Part shown: in pieces, positions 27,105 through 35,022 of the stretch
How positions within the stretch are numbered: position 1 is the first letter of the stretch
Layout of the letters: each line of letters opens with the position of its first letter
Assembly (NCBI RefSeq): GCF_015500075.1
Contig: NZ_CP045496.1
Coordinates: forward strand, 1,240,001 to 1,304,000
Length of the DNA: 64,000 nucleotides
Reading direction: 5' to 3'
From: Mesorhizobium sp. INR15
GTDB taxonomy: Bacteria > Pseudomonadota > Alphaproteobacteria > Rhizobiales > Rhizobiaceae
The notes under the pieces: generated by a model
The model's database searches: none
Seen by the model: the letters and a program-made list of their open reading frames with translations, nothing else
Told to the model about the DNA's origin: nothing
Translations under genes and position numbers: made by a program

Positions 27105-27998
27105 ATGACGAACAGACGCAGTTTCATCGGTGGTCTCGCAGTGGTTTTGACCGCTCCCGTCACGCTTGGCGCATTCGCCCGGGCAGCGGCGAGCCCGACA
27201 AAATTTGATGGGGTCTTGCCGAAAATAAGGCAGATCGAAGCAAAAAGCGGTGGCCGGCTGGGCGTGGCGTGCCGGATCTCCGGAACGACCGCCCAGTTTG
27301 GATACCGTGAAAACGAACTGTTTCCGATGTGCAGCACCTTCAAGGCGCTGATGACGGCGTTTGTGCTGCATCGTGTCGACGGCGGCATCGAACAGCTCGA
27401 CCGCAGCATCAAGGTTCCGCACAATGCCGTCGTCGCGAGTTCACCAACGACCAAGAAACATGCCGGCGGCGAGATGACGGTGGCGCAGCTTTGCGAGGCG
27501 GCGGTGACCGTCAGCGACAATGGTGCGGCCAATCTGCTGCTGGAAACGTTTGGCGGGCCGCCAGAGTTGACGGCCTATCTGCGTTCGATCGGCGACAAGG
27601 TCACAAGGCTGGATCGCATCGAGCCGGAGCTGAACGAGTCGCTGCCGGGTGACGAGCGCGACACGACCTCTCCGCTCGCCATGATCAACACGCTCGAGCG
27701 GCTGGCCATCGGCAACAGCCTGTCCGACAAAGGCCGGGCGCAGCTCGTCGAATGGCTGGTGGCGAACAAGACCGGCGACGATCGCATCCGGGCCGGCCTG
27801 CCGAAGGGCTGGAAATGCGGTGACAAGACCGGCACCGGCGAGCGCGGCAGCACCAACGACGTCGTCGTCATCTGGCCGAGCCCCGGCAATCCTGTTGTGA
27901 TGGCGGTCTATCTCACGGGCACGAAGCAGGCGCTGGCCAAGCGCAACGCGGTGATTGCCTCTGTCTCGCGGGCTCTGGTGGAAGCGATCGAGGCATAA
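27105..27998 (+). CDS. bla: Class A serine beta-lactamase
   Basis: A 297-residue enzyme that hydrolyses beta-lactams in the periplasm. The N-terminus MTNRRSFIGGLAVVL carries a twin-arginine motif, so Tat export is likely. All active-site motifs are present: Ser77-Thr-Phe-Lys80 (CSTFK), Ser137-Asp-Asn139 (VSDNG), the omega-loop Glu173 (EPELN) and Lys241-Thr-Gly243 (DKTGTGERG). A cysteine directly before the nucleophilic serine (MCSTFK) is a feature of some carbapenem-active class A enzymes, but no second cysteine partner is obvious. Chromosomal context and the AmpR-like neighbour suggest an intrinsic inducible enzyme. Confidence 0.95.
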   Translation: MTNRRSFIGGLAVVLTAPVTLGAFARAAASPTKFDGVLPKIRQIEAKSGGRLGVACRISGTTAQFGYRENELFPMCSTFKALMTAFVLHRVDGGIEQLDRSIKVPHNAVVASSPTTKKHAGGEMTVAQLCEAAVTVSDNGAANLLLETFGGPPELTAYLRSIGDKVTRLDRIEPELNESLPGDERDTTSPLAMINTLERLAIGNSLSDKGRAQLVEWLVANKTGDDRIRAGLPKGWKCGDKTGTGERGSTNDVVVIWPSPGNPVVMAVYLTGTKQALAKRNAVIASVSRALVEAIEA

Positions 27999-28075
27999 GC
28001 CTCAACCGGGTGGCAGCGCGGCTCCACCGCGCCGCTCGTCTCCCTTGTTTCGACGCGACCTTTCCTGGAATTGCG

Positions 28076-29584
28076 TCACACGTGCTTGCGGCCGCCGGTC
28101 TCGCGGAACCAGCTGTCGGGATAGGGATACCACCATTCCTGGATCGCCGGTTTGTGGTCGATGATGACCATTTTCGAGCGGCGGAAGGCGTCCAGGCCCT
28201 GGCGGCCAAGCTCGCGGCCGAGGCCCGAGGCTTTCCAGCCGCCGAAAGGCAAGGCGTCATTGTCGATCAGCGGATTGTTGACCCAGACCATGCCGGCCTC
28301 GAGCCGTTCGGCGGCCTCATGCGCCTCGGCGAGATCTGTGGTGAACACCGAAGCGCCAAGCCCGAAAGGGCTGTCATTGGCAAGCCGGATCGCCTCGTCG
28401 AAATCCCTGACGCGGCAGATCGCGGCGACAGGTCCAAAGCACTCCTCGCGCACGATCGCCATATCTGGTGTGACGCCGGTCAGGATCGTCGGCTCATAGA
28501 ACCAGCCGGTATTGTGCGCCGGTGGGATGCGTCCGCCGGTGACGGCCTTGGCGCCGGCGCGGACGGCTTCGTCGACAAGACGCATGACTTTCGCCCTTGC
28601 CGCCTCGCTGACCAGCGGTCCAATCTCGGTCTTGTCCATGCCGTTGCCGATGCGCAGCGCGCGCGTTCTTTCGGCAAACAATTCGACGAAGCGGTCGTGC
28701 ACTGCATCGACCACGAAGAAGCGCTCGGCCGAAGTGCAGACCTGACCGGTGAGGTGAAAAGCGGCGGTGACGCTGCCAGCCGCCGCGATCTCCAGCGGCG
28801 CGTGTTCGCTGATGATCAGCGGATCGCTGCCGCCGGCCTCGATGACACAGGGCTTCATGCGTTCAGCGCAGGCGACCGCCACCGCCTTGCCGGCGGCGAC
28901 CGAGCCGGTGAAGGCGACCGCGTGGGTGCGGTCGGAAGCGATCAACGCCTGCGCGGTCGCGGCACCTCCGGGCAGGCACGAGACCAGCCCTTCGGGCAGC
29001 GAGCGGAACACGGTCATATAGTCCAGTGTCGACAACGTCGTCGCCTCGGCCGGCTTGATGACGCAGGCATTGCCGGCGGCGAGCGAAGCAGCGACCGTCC
29101 AGCACATCAGCAGGATCGGGAAGTTGTAGGGCATGATGTGGACGGAGACGCCGTAAGGCTCGTAGCGGGCATATTGGAACGAACCGGCCTGCGTCGTGCC
29201 GGCGATCTTGCCGGCATCGTCGCGCGCGATCTCGGCGTAATAGCGGAAGATCGGCGCGCAGTTGGCGATCTCGCCGATCGCTTCGGGATAGGGCTTGCCC
29301 ATCTCGCGCACCATCAGCTCGGCACAGCGGGTGAAGTCAGCCGCCTCGATGGCATTAGCGACGGCATGCAGGTGTTTCGCACGGCTCTTGGCGTCGAGCT
29401 TTTTCCAAGCGGCTTGCGCCTTCGTCGCCGCCGTCAGAGCGGCGTCGATCTCGCTGTCTGTAGGCGCAGAGATGGCGCCGACTGTTTCGAGCGTCGCCGG
29501 GTCGATCACCGGTTTGTTCGCTCCAGCCATTGGCCGGTAGCTCGGATTGACGAAAAAGGCCGGCCGGTCGGGTGAAAAGTCCAT
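28076..29584 (-). CDS. NAD(P)+-dependent aldehyde dehydrogenase (succinate-semialdehyde type)
   Basis: A 502-residue aldehyde dehydrogenase. PYNFPILLMCW (152-162) and the cofactor motif FTGSVAAGKAVA (225-236) are typical, with general base Glu249 (VIEAGGSDPLI) and nucleophile Cys283 (QVCTSAERFF). It resembles succinate-semialdehyde dehydrogenases (GabD/Sad). It is the terminal gene of the minus-strand arm of the glycosyltransferase/cupin/importer cluster and could oxidise an aldehyde formed by the PuuB-like oxidase encoded in the other arm, as PuuC does in putrescine breakdown. The pairing is inferred from context. Confidence 0.88.
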   Translation of the reverse strand: MDFSPDRPAFFVNPSYRPMAGANKPVIDPATLETVGAISAPTDSEIDAALTAATKAQAAWKKLDAKSRAKHLHAVANAIEAADFTRCAELMVREMGKPYPEAIGEIANCAPIFRYYAEIARDDAGKIAGTTQAGSFQYARYEPYGVSVHIMPYNFPILLMCWTVAASLAAGNACVIKPAEATTLSTLDYMTVFRSLPEGLVSCLPGGAATAQALIASDRTHAVAFTGSVAAGKAVAVACAERMKPCVIEAGGSDPLIISEHAPLEIAAAGSVTAAFHLTGQVCTSAERFFVVDAVHDRFVELFAERTRALRIGNGMDKTEIGPLVSEAARAKVMRLVDEAVRAGAKAVTGGRIPPAHNTGWFYEPTILTGVTPDMAIVREECFGPVAAICRVRDFDEAIRLANDSPFGLGASVFTTDLAEAHEAAERLEAGMVWVNNPLIDNDALPFGGWKASGLGRELGRQGLDAFRRSKMVIIDHKPAIQEWWYPYPDSWFRETGGRKHV

Positions 29585-29615
29585 TCAGTCCTCCTTGAAG
29601 ACGTATCGAGAAGGT

Positions 29616-29960
29616 TCAGCGGATCATGTAGACCTTCTTGATCGTCTCATGGACGGTGCAGACGCCTTTCCAGTCCTGGGGGAAGAAAGCGGCCGTGTCC
29701 GGCTCGATCTCGATCACCTCGCCGGATTCGTGGACATAGGTGCAGCGTCCCTCGAGAAAATGGCAGAACTCGTCGCGGGTGACATGGCAGTGCCACTTGC
29801 CGGGCGTGCAGACCCACAGGCCACATTCGGAGCGGCCTTCCGGTCCCTTGTAGAGCAGCTTGCCCGAGGTGTGGGATTGCCCCTCGATCATGGTGGGGAT
29901 GACGCCCCAGTCGACGAGGTCAGTGATCGCGAGCGGGGACTGCATGATGGGCGTGGTCAT
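29616..29960 (-). CDS. Small single-domain cupin, tandem copy 3
   Basis: A 114-residue cupin of the ureidoglycine-aminohydrolase/EutQ-like type (cupin_3). Shared core: ECGLWVCTPGKWHC, RDEFCHFLEG, TAAFFPQDWKG and a C-terminal KKVYMIR. In this family the usual metal-ligand histidines are partly lost; here one His remains in EFCHFLEG. It is the third of three adjacent paralogues in one operon with a glycosyltransferase and an importer. No enzymatic role can be assigned; sugar- or amine-conjugate binding or isomerisation is speculation. Confidence 0.8.
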   Translation of the reverse strand: MTTPIMQSPLAITDLVDWGVIPTMIEGQSHTSGKLLYKGPEGRSECGLWVCTPGKWHCHVTRDEFCHFLEGRCTYVHESGEVIEIEPDTAAFFPQDWKGVCTVHETIKKVYMIR

Positions 29961-29991
29961 ATCGATATTCCTTTGAAATGGATTGGCGTGC

Positions 29992-30333
29992 CTACCGACA
30001 CATGAAGGCCTTGGTCAGCGTTTCGGTGATGATGGATTTGCCGGTCCAGCCGGCGGGAAAGAACACCAGCGTGCCGGCCTCGACCGGGATTTCCTCGCCT
30101 TCGTCCTCGAAGTAGCTGCCACGCCCCGAGAGGAAGTGGCAGAACTCGTCGGCGGGGAAGGTGACCTTGCGCGTGCCCGGAGTGCATGACCACAGGCCGC
30201 ACTCGCTCGAGCCGTCCGGGTTCTGGAACAGGATCTTGCCGGAGGCACGCGGCGAGCCTGATATCGTGTTGCTGCCCGCGCCCCAATCCTCCAGTTCAAC
30301 CGTCGAGGCCTGCGGCCAGTGCGGTGTCGGCAT
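29992..30333 (-). CDS. Small single-domain cupin, tandem copy 2
   Basis: A 113-residue paralogue of the flanking cupins, with the shared blocks ECGLWSCTPGTRKV, ADEFCHFLSGRGSY, TLVFFPAGWTGKS and a KAFMCR end. Compared with copy 3 it has an acidic insert-like stretch (FEDEGEEIPVEAG) and a terminal Cys. Spacing to the neighbours is 31 and 19 bp, each with its own ribosome binding site. The divergence between copies shows an old duplication rather than a recent one. Function unknown; the copies could form a hetero-oligomer. Confidence 0.8.
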   Translation of the reverse strand: MPTPHWPQASTVELEDWGAGSNTISGSPRASGKILFQNPDGSSECGLWSCTPGTRKVTFPADEFCHFLSGRGSYFEDEGEEIPVEAGTLVFFPAGWTGKSIITETLTKAFMCR

Positions 30334-30352
30334 GTCTTGCTCCTATGAAGTG

Positions 30353-30700
30353 TCAGGCCAGCATGTAGACGTTGCGCATGGCCTCATGCACCGTGCATTC
30401 GCCCGTCCAGCCGGCGGGGAACATGACCACGGTTCCTGTGGAGACTTCTATCACCTCGCCGACATCAGACCGGTAGGTCGCGCGGCCGGCAACGAAATGG
30501 CACAGTTCGTCACGCGGGATGCTCAAGCGCCAGCGGCCCGGCGTGCAGACCCAGATGCCGGATTCCGGCTGGTTGTTCGGCCCCTTGTGCACCAGCCTGC
30601 CAGTTGAATGCGAAGCGCCTTCCAAGGCATCCGCCTGGACGCCCCAGTCGACGAGATCGGTGCGGGTGGAGGCTTGGTGGAGGTGGGGTGCGGAAGTCAA
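30353..30700 (-). CDS. Small single-domain cupin, tandem copy 1
   Basis: A 115-residue paralogue and the first of the three cupin genes in transcription order. Core blocks are ESGIWVCTPGRWRL, RDELCHFVAG, TVVMFPAGWTGEC and NVYMLA. Its ATG overlaps the stop of the upstream glycosyltransferase gene by 4 bp (ATGA), so the two proteins are translationally coupled, a hint that this cupin acts with the glycosyltransferase. The fold is clear from the paired glycine-rich beta motifs; the substrate is unknown. Confidence 0.8.
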   Translation of the reverse strand: MTSAPHLHQASTRTDLVDWGVQADALEGASHSTGRLVHKGPNNQPESGIWVCTPGRWRLSIPRDELCHFVAGRATYRSDVGEVIEVSTGTVVMFPAGWTGECTVHEAMRNVYMLA

Positions 30701-31974
30701 AGCAGTGTCTCCAGAAGGTTGGCCGCCTTCTCAGGCCCATTTTGCGCGTGCATCTGTGCCGAGGTCCTGGCCAGTTTCACCTTCATCTTCGCGTCGTTCA
30801 GGCAGGTTTCGATCTTCGCGATCAGCTCGGCATCGGTCCAGTCATAGCGCGGCATGCCGAACCCGTGGCCGGTTTCCTCGACGCGGGTTGCGTTGTCGTG
30901 GCCGTCCCAGACATAGGGCATGATGATGGCCGGCTTGCCGAAATAGAGGCACTCGGTGAACGAGTTGTTGCCGCCATGGTGGATGACCGCATCGACCTGC
31001 GGGATGACCGAAGGCTGCGGGAACCAGGCGTCGACAATGACGTTGCCAGGCACGTCCGTGTACTGGTCCTTGTAGCCGCCGACATTCACCAGCGCGCGGT
31101 AGCGCGTCCTGCCCAGTGTCGCGATGATGCGCTTCAGCAGGTCGACATCGCCAGCGCCCAGGCTGCCGAAGGAGACATAGAGCAGCGGCCCGTCATTGTT
31201 TTTGGCGAAGGTCGGCACCGTGTAGGGCTTTTCCTGCCGCACGCAGCCTTCGAGATACTGGAATTTGGCCGGGTCGAGCGGGTGGCTGCGCTTGAATTTC
31301 GCCGCCTCGGGATAGAGCAGCAGGTTGAGGTGCGGCGACGCTTCGAAAAACTGGCCGATCGGGTAGGGCGCTTCGTTGTTGGCGGTGAGGAACGTATTGA
31401 AATCATCGTGGATCGGCTTGATCACCGCGTTGAAGTGGTCGCGATAGCGCTGGTGGCCGGCATGGTCGTTCTCGCCGCAGCCCGAGAGATGTGGCGGAAT
31501 GCCTTCGTCCTCGATCTCGTTTTCCGAGCAGGAGATGACACGCACCCACGGCTTGCCGAACCGCTTGATCGCCGGGAACAGGATGACATTGTCGACGCAG
31601 ATGACGTCAGGTCTGATCGCGGCCAGCACACGCGGCAAGTCCTTCTGCGCCCATTTTGCGCTGTCGACGATCGCGGTCCAGCAATCCTTCACGTAATTGT
31701 CGACCTGGTCGTAGGGCGACTTGCGGAAGTTCGGGATGTGGCCGTTGATGAAATCCTCCCAGAATTTTGCCATCTGCTCGGGCGGCATCGGCTCGGAAAG
31801 ATTCACCGGATGGGCCTCGAAACCGTAGCCCTTGTAGACGTCGACAAAGCCGGGATCGGACAGGAACACCGCCTTGTGGCCGCGCGCCTCGACCGCCTGG
31901 GCGATGCCGACGGAATTGAGCGCCGGGCCATAGGCGGCCTCCGGAAAAAACGCGATCGTCTTCTGCGCCATCAA
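30697..31974 (-). CDS. UDP-glycosyltransferase-like protein, MGT family (copy 1)
   Basis: A 425-residue GT-B fold protein of the macrolide/UGT glycosyltransferase family (GT1). The N-terminal acceptor domain begins IAFFPEAAYGPALNSVGIAQAVEARGHKAVF. The C-terminal nucleotide-sugar domain has a UGT-like signature at about 330-365 (VIHHGGNNSFTECLYFGKPAIIMPY, then DGHDNATRV, where typical enzymes read DQ..NA). It should move a sugar from a nucleotide donor onto a small acceptor in the cytoplasm. Its place between an amine importer and cupins is unusual, since GT1 enzymes usually decorate natural products. A paralogue is encoded at 37273-38556. Confidence 0.82.
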   Translation of the reverse strand: MMAQKTIAFFPEAAYGPALNSVGIAQAVEARGHKAVFLSDPGFVDVYKGYGFEAHPVNLSEPMPPEQMAKFWEDFINGHIPNFRKSPYDQVDNYVKDCWTAIVDSAKWAQKDLPRVLAAIRPDVICVDNVILFPAIKRFGKPWVRVISCSENEIEDEGIPPHLSGCGENDHAGHQRYRDHFNAVIKPIHDDFNTFLTANNEAPYPIGQFFEASPHLNLLLYPEAAKFKRSHPLDPAKFQYLEGCVRQEKPYTVPTFAKNNDGPLLYVSFGSLGAGDVDLLKRIIATLGRTRYRALVNVGGYKDQYTDVPGNVIVDAWFPQPSVIPQVDAVIHHGGNNSFTECLYFGKPAIIMPYVWDGHDNATRVEETGHGFGMPRYDWTDAELIAKIETCLNDAKMKVKLARTSAQMHAQNGPEKAANLLETLL

Positions 31975-31983
31975 GCTTCTCCT

Positions 31984-33057
31984 TCAATCCGCGAAAATTC
32001 TGACGTCGGCCGCGTCCCAGCCGAGTTCGATCTGGTCGCCCGACGAGACCGGCCGGCGGTCGGCGGCATCGGCGGTGACACGCACCAGGAATGGTTTTGG
32101 CGACAGCGGCGTGCGGACATGCAGCTGCAGGTCCAGTCCCTGATAGGCCAGAGCCTTGACCTTGCCGGTGGTGCGGTTGACGGTATGAGCCTCCGGAAAC
32201 AGCCGGATGCGCTCGGGCCGCACCGATGCCACAGCGGACGTGCCTGGTGTGAGCTTGGCGGGAACCTTGCCGGAGATACGCGTGCCATCGCTCGCCAGAA
32301 CGCCATCGGCTACGGCTTTGCCCGGGACAAAATTCATCACACCGATGAAGTCAGCGACGAAGCGGTCGGCGGGATGCTCGTAGATCGCGTGCGGCGTGTC
32401 GCATTGCAGCAGTTTGCCGTCCTTCAGCACGGCCATGCGGTCGGCCATGACAAGCGATTCTTCCTGGTCATGGGTGACGATGACGAAGGTGATGCCGACC
32501 TCGTGCTGCAGGCGCTTCAGCTCCAGCTGCATGGCGCCGCGCAATTTCTTGTCGAGCGCGCCGAGCGGTTCGTCGAGCAACAGCAGCCGTGGCCGCTTGA
32601 CCAGCGCGCGGGCGAGCGCGACGCGCTGCTTCTGGCCGCCTGACAATTGCTCGGGCTTGCGGTCGGCGAAGGCAACGAGTTCGGTAGTTGCCAGGATGGC
32701 GTCGACGCGCGCGCGGATTTCGCTAGCCGGCAAACGTTCCATCTCGAGGCCGTAGGAGACATTGGCCCGGACGCTCATATGCGGAAACAGCGCGTAGGAC
32801 TGGAACATCAGGTTGACCGGCCGTTTGTTGGGCGGCGTCCTCGCGATGTCCTTGCCGTCGAGCAGGATGCGCCCGTCGCTTGGCGTCTCGAACCCGGCCA
32901 GCATCCGCAGCAGCGTGGTCTTGCCGCAGCCTGAAGGGCCAAGCAGGGCGAAGAACTCGTTCTCGCGGATATCGAGCGAGATGCCGTCGACGGCGGTGAC
33001 CCGGCCGAAATTCTTCGACACGTTGTCGATGGCCAGCAATGTGCGCGGCTCGTTCAT
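31984..33057 (-). CDS. ABC importer ATPase, PotA-like, set 2
   Basis: A 357-residue ATPase with Walker A GPSGCGKTT (residues 38-46), signature QLSGGQKQRVALARAL, Walker B LLLLDEPLGALDKKL and a TOBE domain after about residue 240 (DFIGVMNFVPG). It belongs to the spermidine/putrescine importer group. The gene starts 4 bp inside the end of the PotC-like gene and is followed after 9 bp by the glycosyltransferase gene, so import and glycosyl transfer are co-expressed. Confidence 0.9.
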   Translation of the reverse strand: MNEPRTLLAIDNVSKNFGRVTAVDGISLDIRENEFFALLGPSGCGKTTLLRMLAGFETPSDGRILLDGKDIARTPPNKRPVNLMFQSYALFPHMSVRANVSYGLEMERLPASEIRARVDAILATTELVAFADRKPEQLSGGQKQRVALARALVKRPRLLLLDEPLGALDKKLRGAMQLELKRLQHEVGITFVIVTHDQEESLVMADRMAVLKDGKLLQCDTPHAIYEHPADRFVADFIGVMNFVPGKAVADGVLASDGTRISGKVPAKLTPGTSAVASVRPERIRLFPEAHTVNRTTGKVKALAYQGLDLQLHVRTPLSPKPFLVRVTADAADRRPVSSGDQIELGWDAADVRIFAD

Positions 33058-33848
33058 TGGCCGATGATCCCACGATTGAGCCGCTGCGACAGGGTCAGCG
33101 CGGTGATCGAGACCGCCATGACGATGGTGGCCAGCGCATTGATCTCCGGCGTGATGCCGAAGCGGATCATGGCGTAGATCTGCATCGGCAGCGTCGTCGA
33201 GGCACGGCCGGCGCCGGCGGTGAAGAAGGCGATGATGAACTCGTCGACCGACAGCGTGAAGGCAAGCAGCGCGCCGGCAATCACCGCCGGCAGGATGACC
33301 GGCAAGGTTACGCGCCGGAAGGTTGTGACTGCGGAGGCGCCGAGATCGGCGGAAGCCTCGACGATCGACCAGTCGAAACTCTTCAGCCTTGCGCGCACGA
33401 CCGAGCAGACGAAGGCGAGGTTGAAGACGACATGGGCGAGGATGATGGTGTGCAGGCCCATGGTCAGGTTGAGCATGGAGAAAAACGACAGCAGGGCGAT
33501 GGCCAGCACGATGTCGGGGATGATCATCGGCGCGAAGATCAGCGCTTCGAGCCCTTTGCCGTATTGCCGGCGCATCTCGACGCCGATCGCCAGCAAGGTG
33601 CCGAGCAAGGTGGCGATGGCTGTCGACACCAGCGCCACGATCAGCGTGTTAAGCGCGGCGGACAGGATCGCGGAATTGCCGGCCAGCGAGACGTACCATT
33701 TGAGCGAAAAGCCGGACCAGGCCGTGGGCAGCCCGCCTTCGTTGAAGGACAGCGCCACCAGCACGGCGATGGGGATGTAGAGGAAGGCGAAGACCAGGCT
33801 CAGCACCAGCCAGAGCGTGCGTCGCGTCGCGGGGGAGCGTTCAGCCAT
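33054..33848 (-). CDS. ABC importer permease, PotC-like, set 2
   Basis: A 264-residue permease. The ATG at 33848 (MAERSPATRRTLWLVLSLVF) is chosen; it overlaps the PotB-like stop by 8 bp (ATGGCTGA). Starts at 33854 and 33875 are possible. Six membrane spans are visible, with EAA loop EASADLGASAVTTFRRVTLPVI and the PotC-type FTLSVDEFIIAFFTAGAG following. It works with the PotB-like permease and PotA-like ATPase. Confidence 0.88.
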   Translation of the reverse strand: MAERSPATRRTLWLVLSLVFAFLYIPIAVLVALSFNEGGLPTAWSGFSLKWYVSLAGNSAILSAALNTLIVALVSTAIATLLGTLLAIGVEMRRQYGKGLEALIFAPMIIPDIVLAIALLSFFSMLNLTMGLHTIILAHVVFNLAFVCSVVRARLKSFDWSIVEASADLGASAVTTFRRVTLPVILPAVIAGALLAFTLSVDEFIIAFFTAGAGRASTTLPMQIYAMIRFGITPEINALATIVMAVSITALTLSQRLNRGIIGQ

Positions 33849-34713
33849 CGGCATTGCACCTGGCTTCGGCGGCATGGCCTGAAGCGCGGTTGGCGGCGAT
33901 CGCCTGCGCCATCAGCACCAGGAGCATGATGGCGATCAGCGCCATGGCAAGGGCCGCCCCGAAAGGCCAGTCATTGGCGGTGAGGAACTGGTCGTAGACG
34001 AGATTGCCGATCATCTGGAAGCGGCCGCCACCGAGCAGCGCCGGCGTGACGAAATTGCCGATCGACAGAACGAAGACGAAGACCGCGCCGGCGGCGATGC
34101 CGGGCACGGTCAGGGGCAGGATGACACGCCGGAATGTTGTGGCGGCTGAAGCGCCGAGATCGCGCGAGGCTTCGGCAAGCTCCGGGTTGAGGCGCGACAG
34201 CGGCGCGTAGCAGGCGAGGATGACGAAGGGCAGGTAGTTGTAGACCAGGCCGGCAATGACAGCGCCTTCGGTGTAGAGCATCGACGGCGGTTCGCCGGTG
34301 TAGCCGAACCAGCGCAGCAGCTGGGTGATCAGGCCTTCGCGGTTGAGCAGCACGATCCAGGCATAGGTGCGGATCAGGTAGTTTGACCAGAACGGTAGTA
34401 CGGCGAAGAACAGGAAGACCGGCTGCCAGCGGCGCGGTGCCGCCGCGATGGCGTAGGCCGCGGCATAGCCGATCACCACCGCGATCAGGGTGGCGGTGCC
34501 GGCGATGCGCGCCGAGTTGAGGAAGATGCCGGCGTAGAGCGGGTCCAGCACCAGCCCGAAATTCTCCAGCGTGAACGTATAGTCGATGCCGCCATAGATG
34601 CCGCGCCGGAAGAAGGCGAGCGCCAGCACCAGCGCGCATGGCACCACCATCAGCGCGGTCAGCCAGAGCAGCGCAGGCGCCATCAGCAAGGAGGAACGGG
34701 AGGGACGTATCAT
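33841..34713 (-). CDS. ABC importer permease, PotB-like, set 2
   Basis: A 290-residue permease from the ATG at 34713 (MIRPSRSSLLMAPALLWLTALMVVP), with GAAGG 9-10 bp upstream; the open frame extends 27 codons further without a plausible ribosome site. It has PotB features (FWSNYLIRTYAWIVLL) and EAA loop EASRDLGASAATTFRRVILPLTVPG. A 309-bp gap containing palindromic elements separates it from the binding-protein gene upstream. Confidence 0.88.
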   Translation of the reverse strand: MIRPSRSSLLMAPALLWLTALMVVPCALVLALAFFRRGIYGGIDYTFTLENFGLVLDPLYAGIFLNSARIAGTATLIAVVIGYAAAYAIAAAPRRWQPVFLFFAVLPFWSNYLIRTYAWIVLLNREGLITQLLRWFGYTGEPPSMLYTEGAVIAGLVYNYLPFVILACYAPLSRLNPELAEASRDLGASAATTFRRVILPLTVPGIAAGAVFVFVLSIGNFVTPALLGGGRFQMIGNLVYDQFLTANDWPFGAALAMALIAIMLLVLMAQAIAANRASGHAAEARCNADG

Positions 34714-34800
34714 GCCGCGCCTTCTCTGGTGGCAGCGGGCAAGCTCTCCCTCACCCGGATTGCCAACCGAATTGCAAAGGGCAATTCGGGGCAATCCGAC

Positions 34801-34980
34801 CTCTCCCCGAGGGGAGAGGAGGGCAGCGCCGGCGCCAACCTCTTCTCCCCAGCGGGGAGAAGGTGGCCGCGAAGCGGCCGGATGAGGGGGCGCGGCGTGG
34901 AAAATTGGCGAAGGGCTGCAAGCCAGCGAATCTCCCCCATTGAGGGGGAGATGGCCGGCCGGCCAGAGGGGGGCGTGAAG
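34801..34980. repeat. Cluster of palindromic intergenic elements (RIME-like)
   Basis: Within the 309-bp gap between the importer permease and binding-protein genes are three clean palindromes: CTCTCCCC-GA-GGGGAGAG (34801-34818), CTTCTCCCC-AGC-GGGGAGAAG (34842-34862) and TCTCCCCC-ATTGA-GGGGGAGA (34931-34951), followed by GGCCGGCCGGCC and GAGGGGGGCG. The same building blocks recur at 41283-41462, 46488-46660 and 50220-50264. Nothing protein-coding is visible in the rest of the gap. Confidence 0.8.
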
Positions 34981-35022
34981 GAACGCAAGCTTGCTTCCAG
35001 AACAATGATTGCCGGAGGCCGC

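Noticed and set aside
30604..32643. A 679-codon open frame antisense to the glycosyltransferase and ATPase genes
   Set aside because: Shadow frame; the minus-strand proteins show complete families with motifs, and the plus-strand translation shows none.
34801..34951. The short spaced palindromes as a CRISPR array
   Set aside because: The repeats differ in sequence and spacing, have no uniform spacers, and no cas genes are present.
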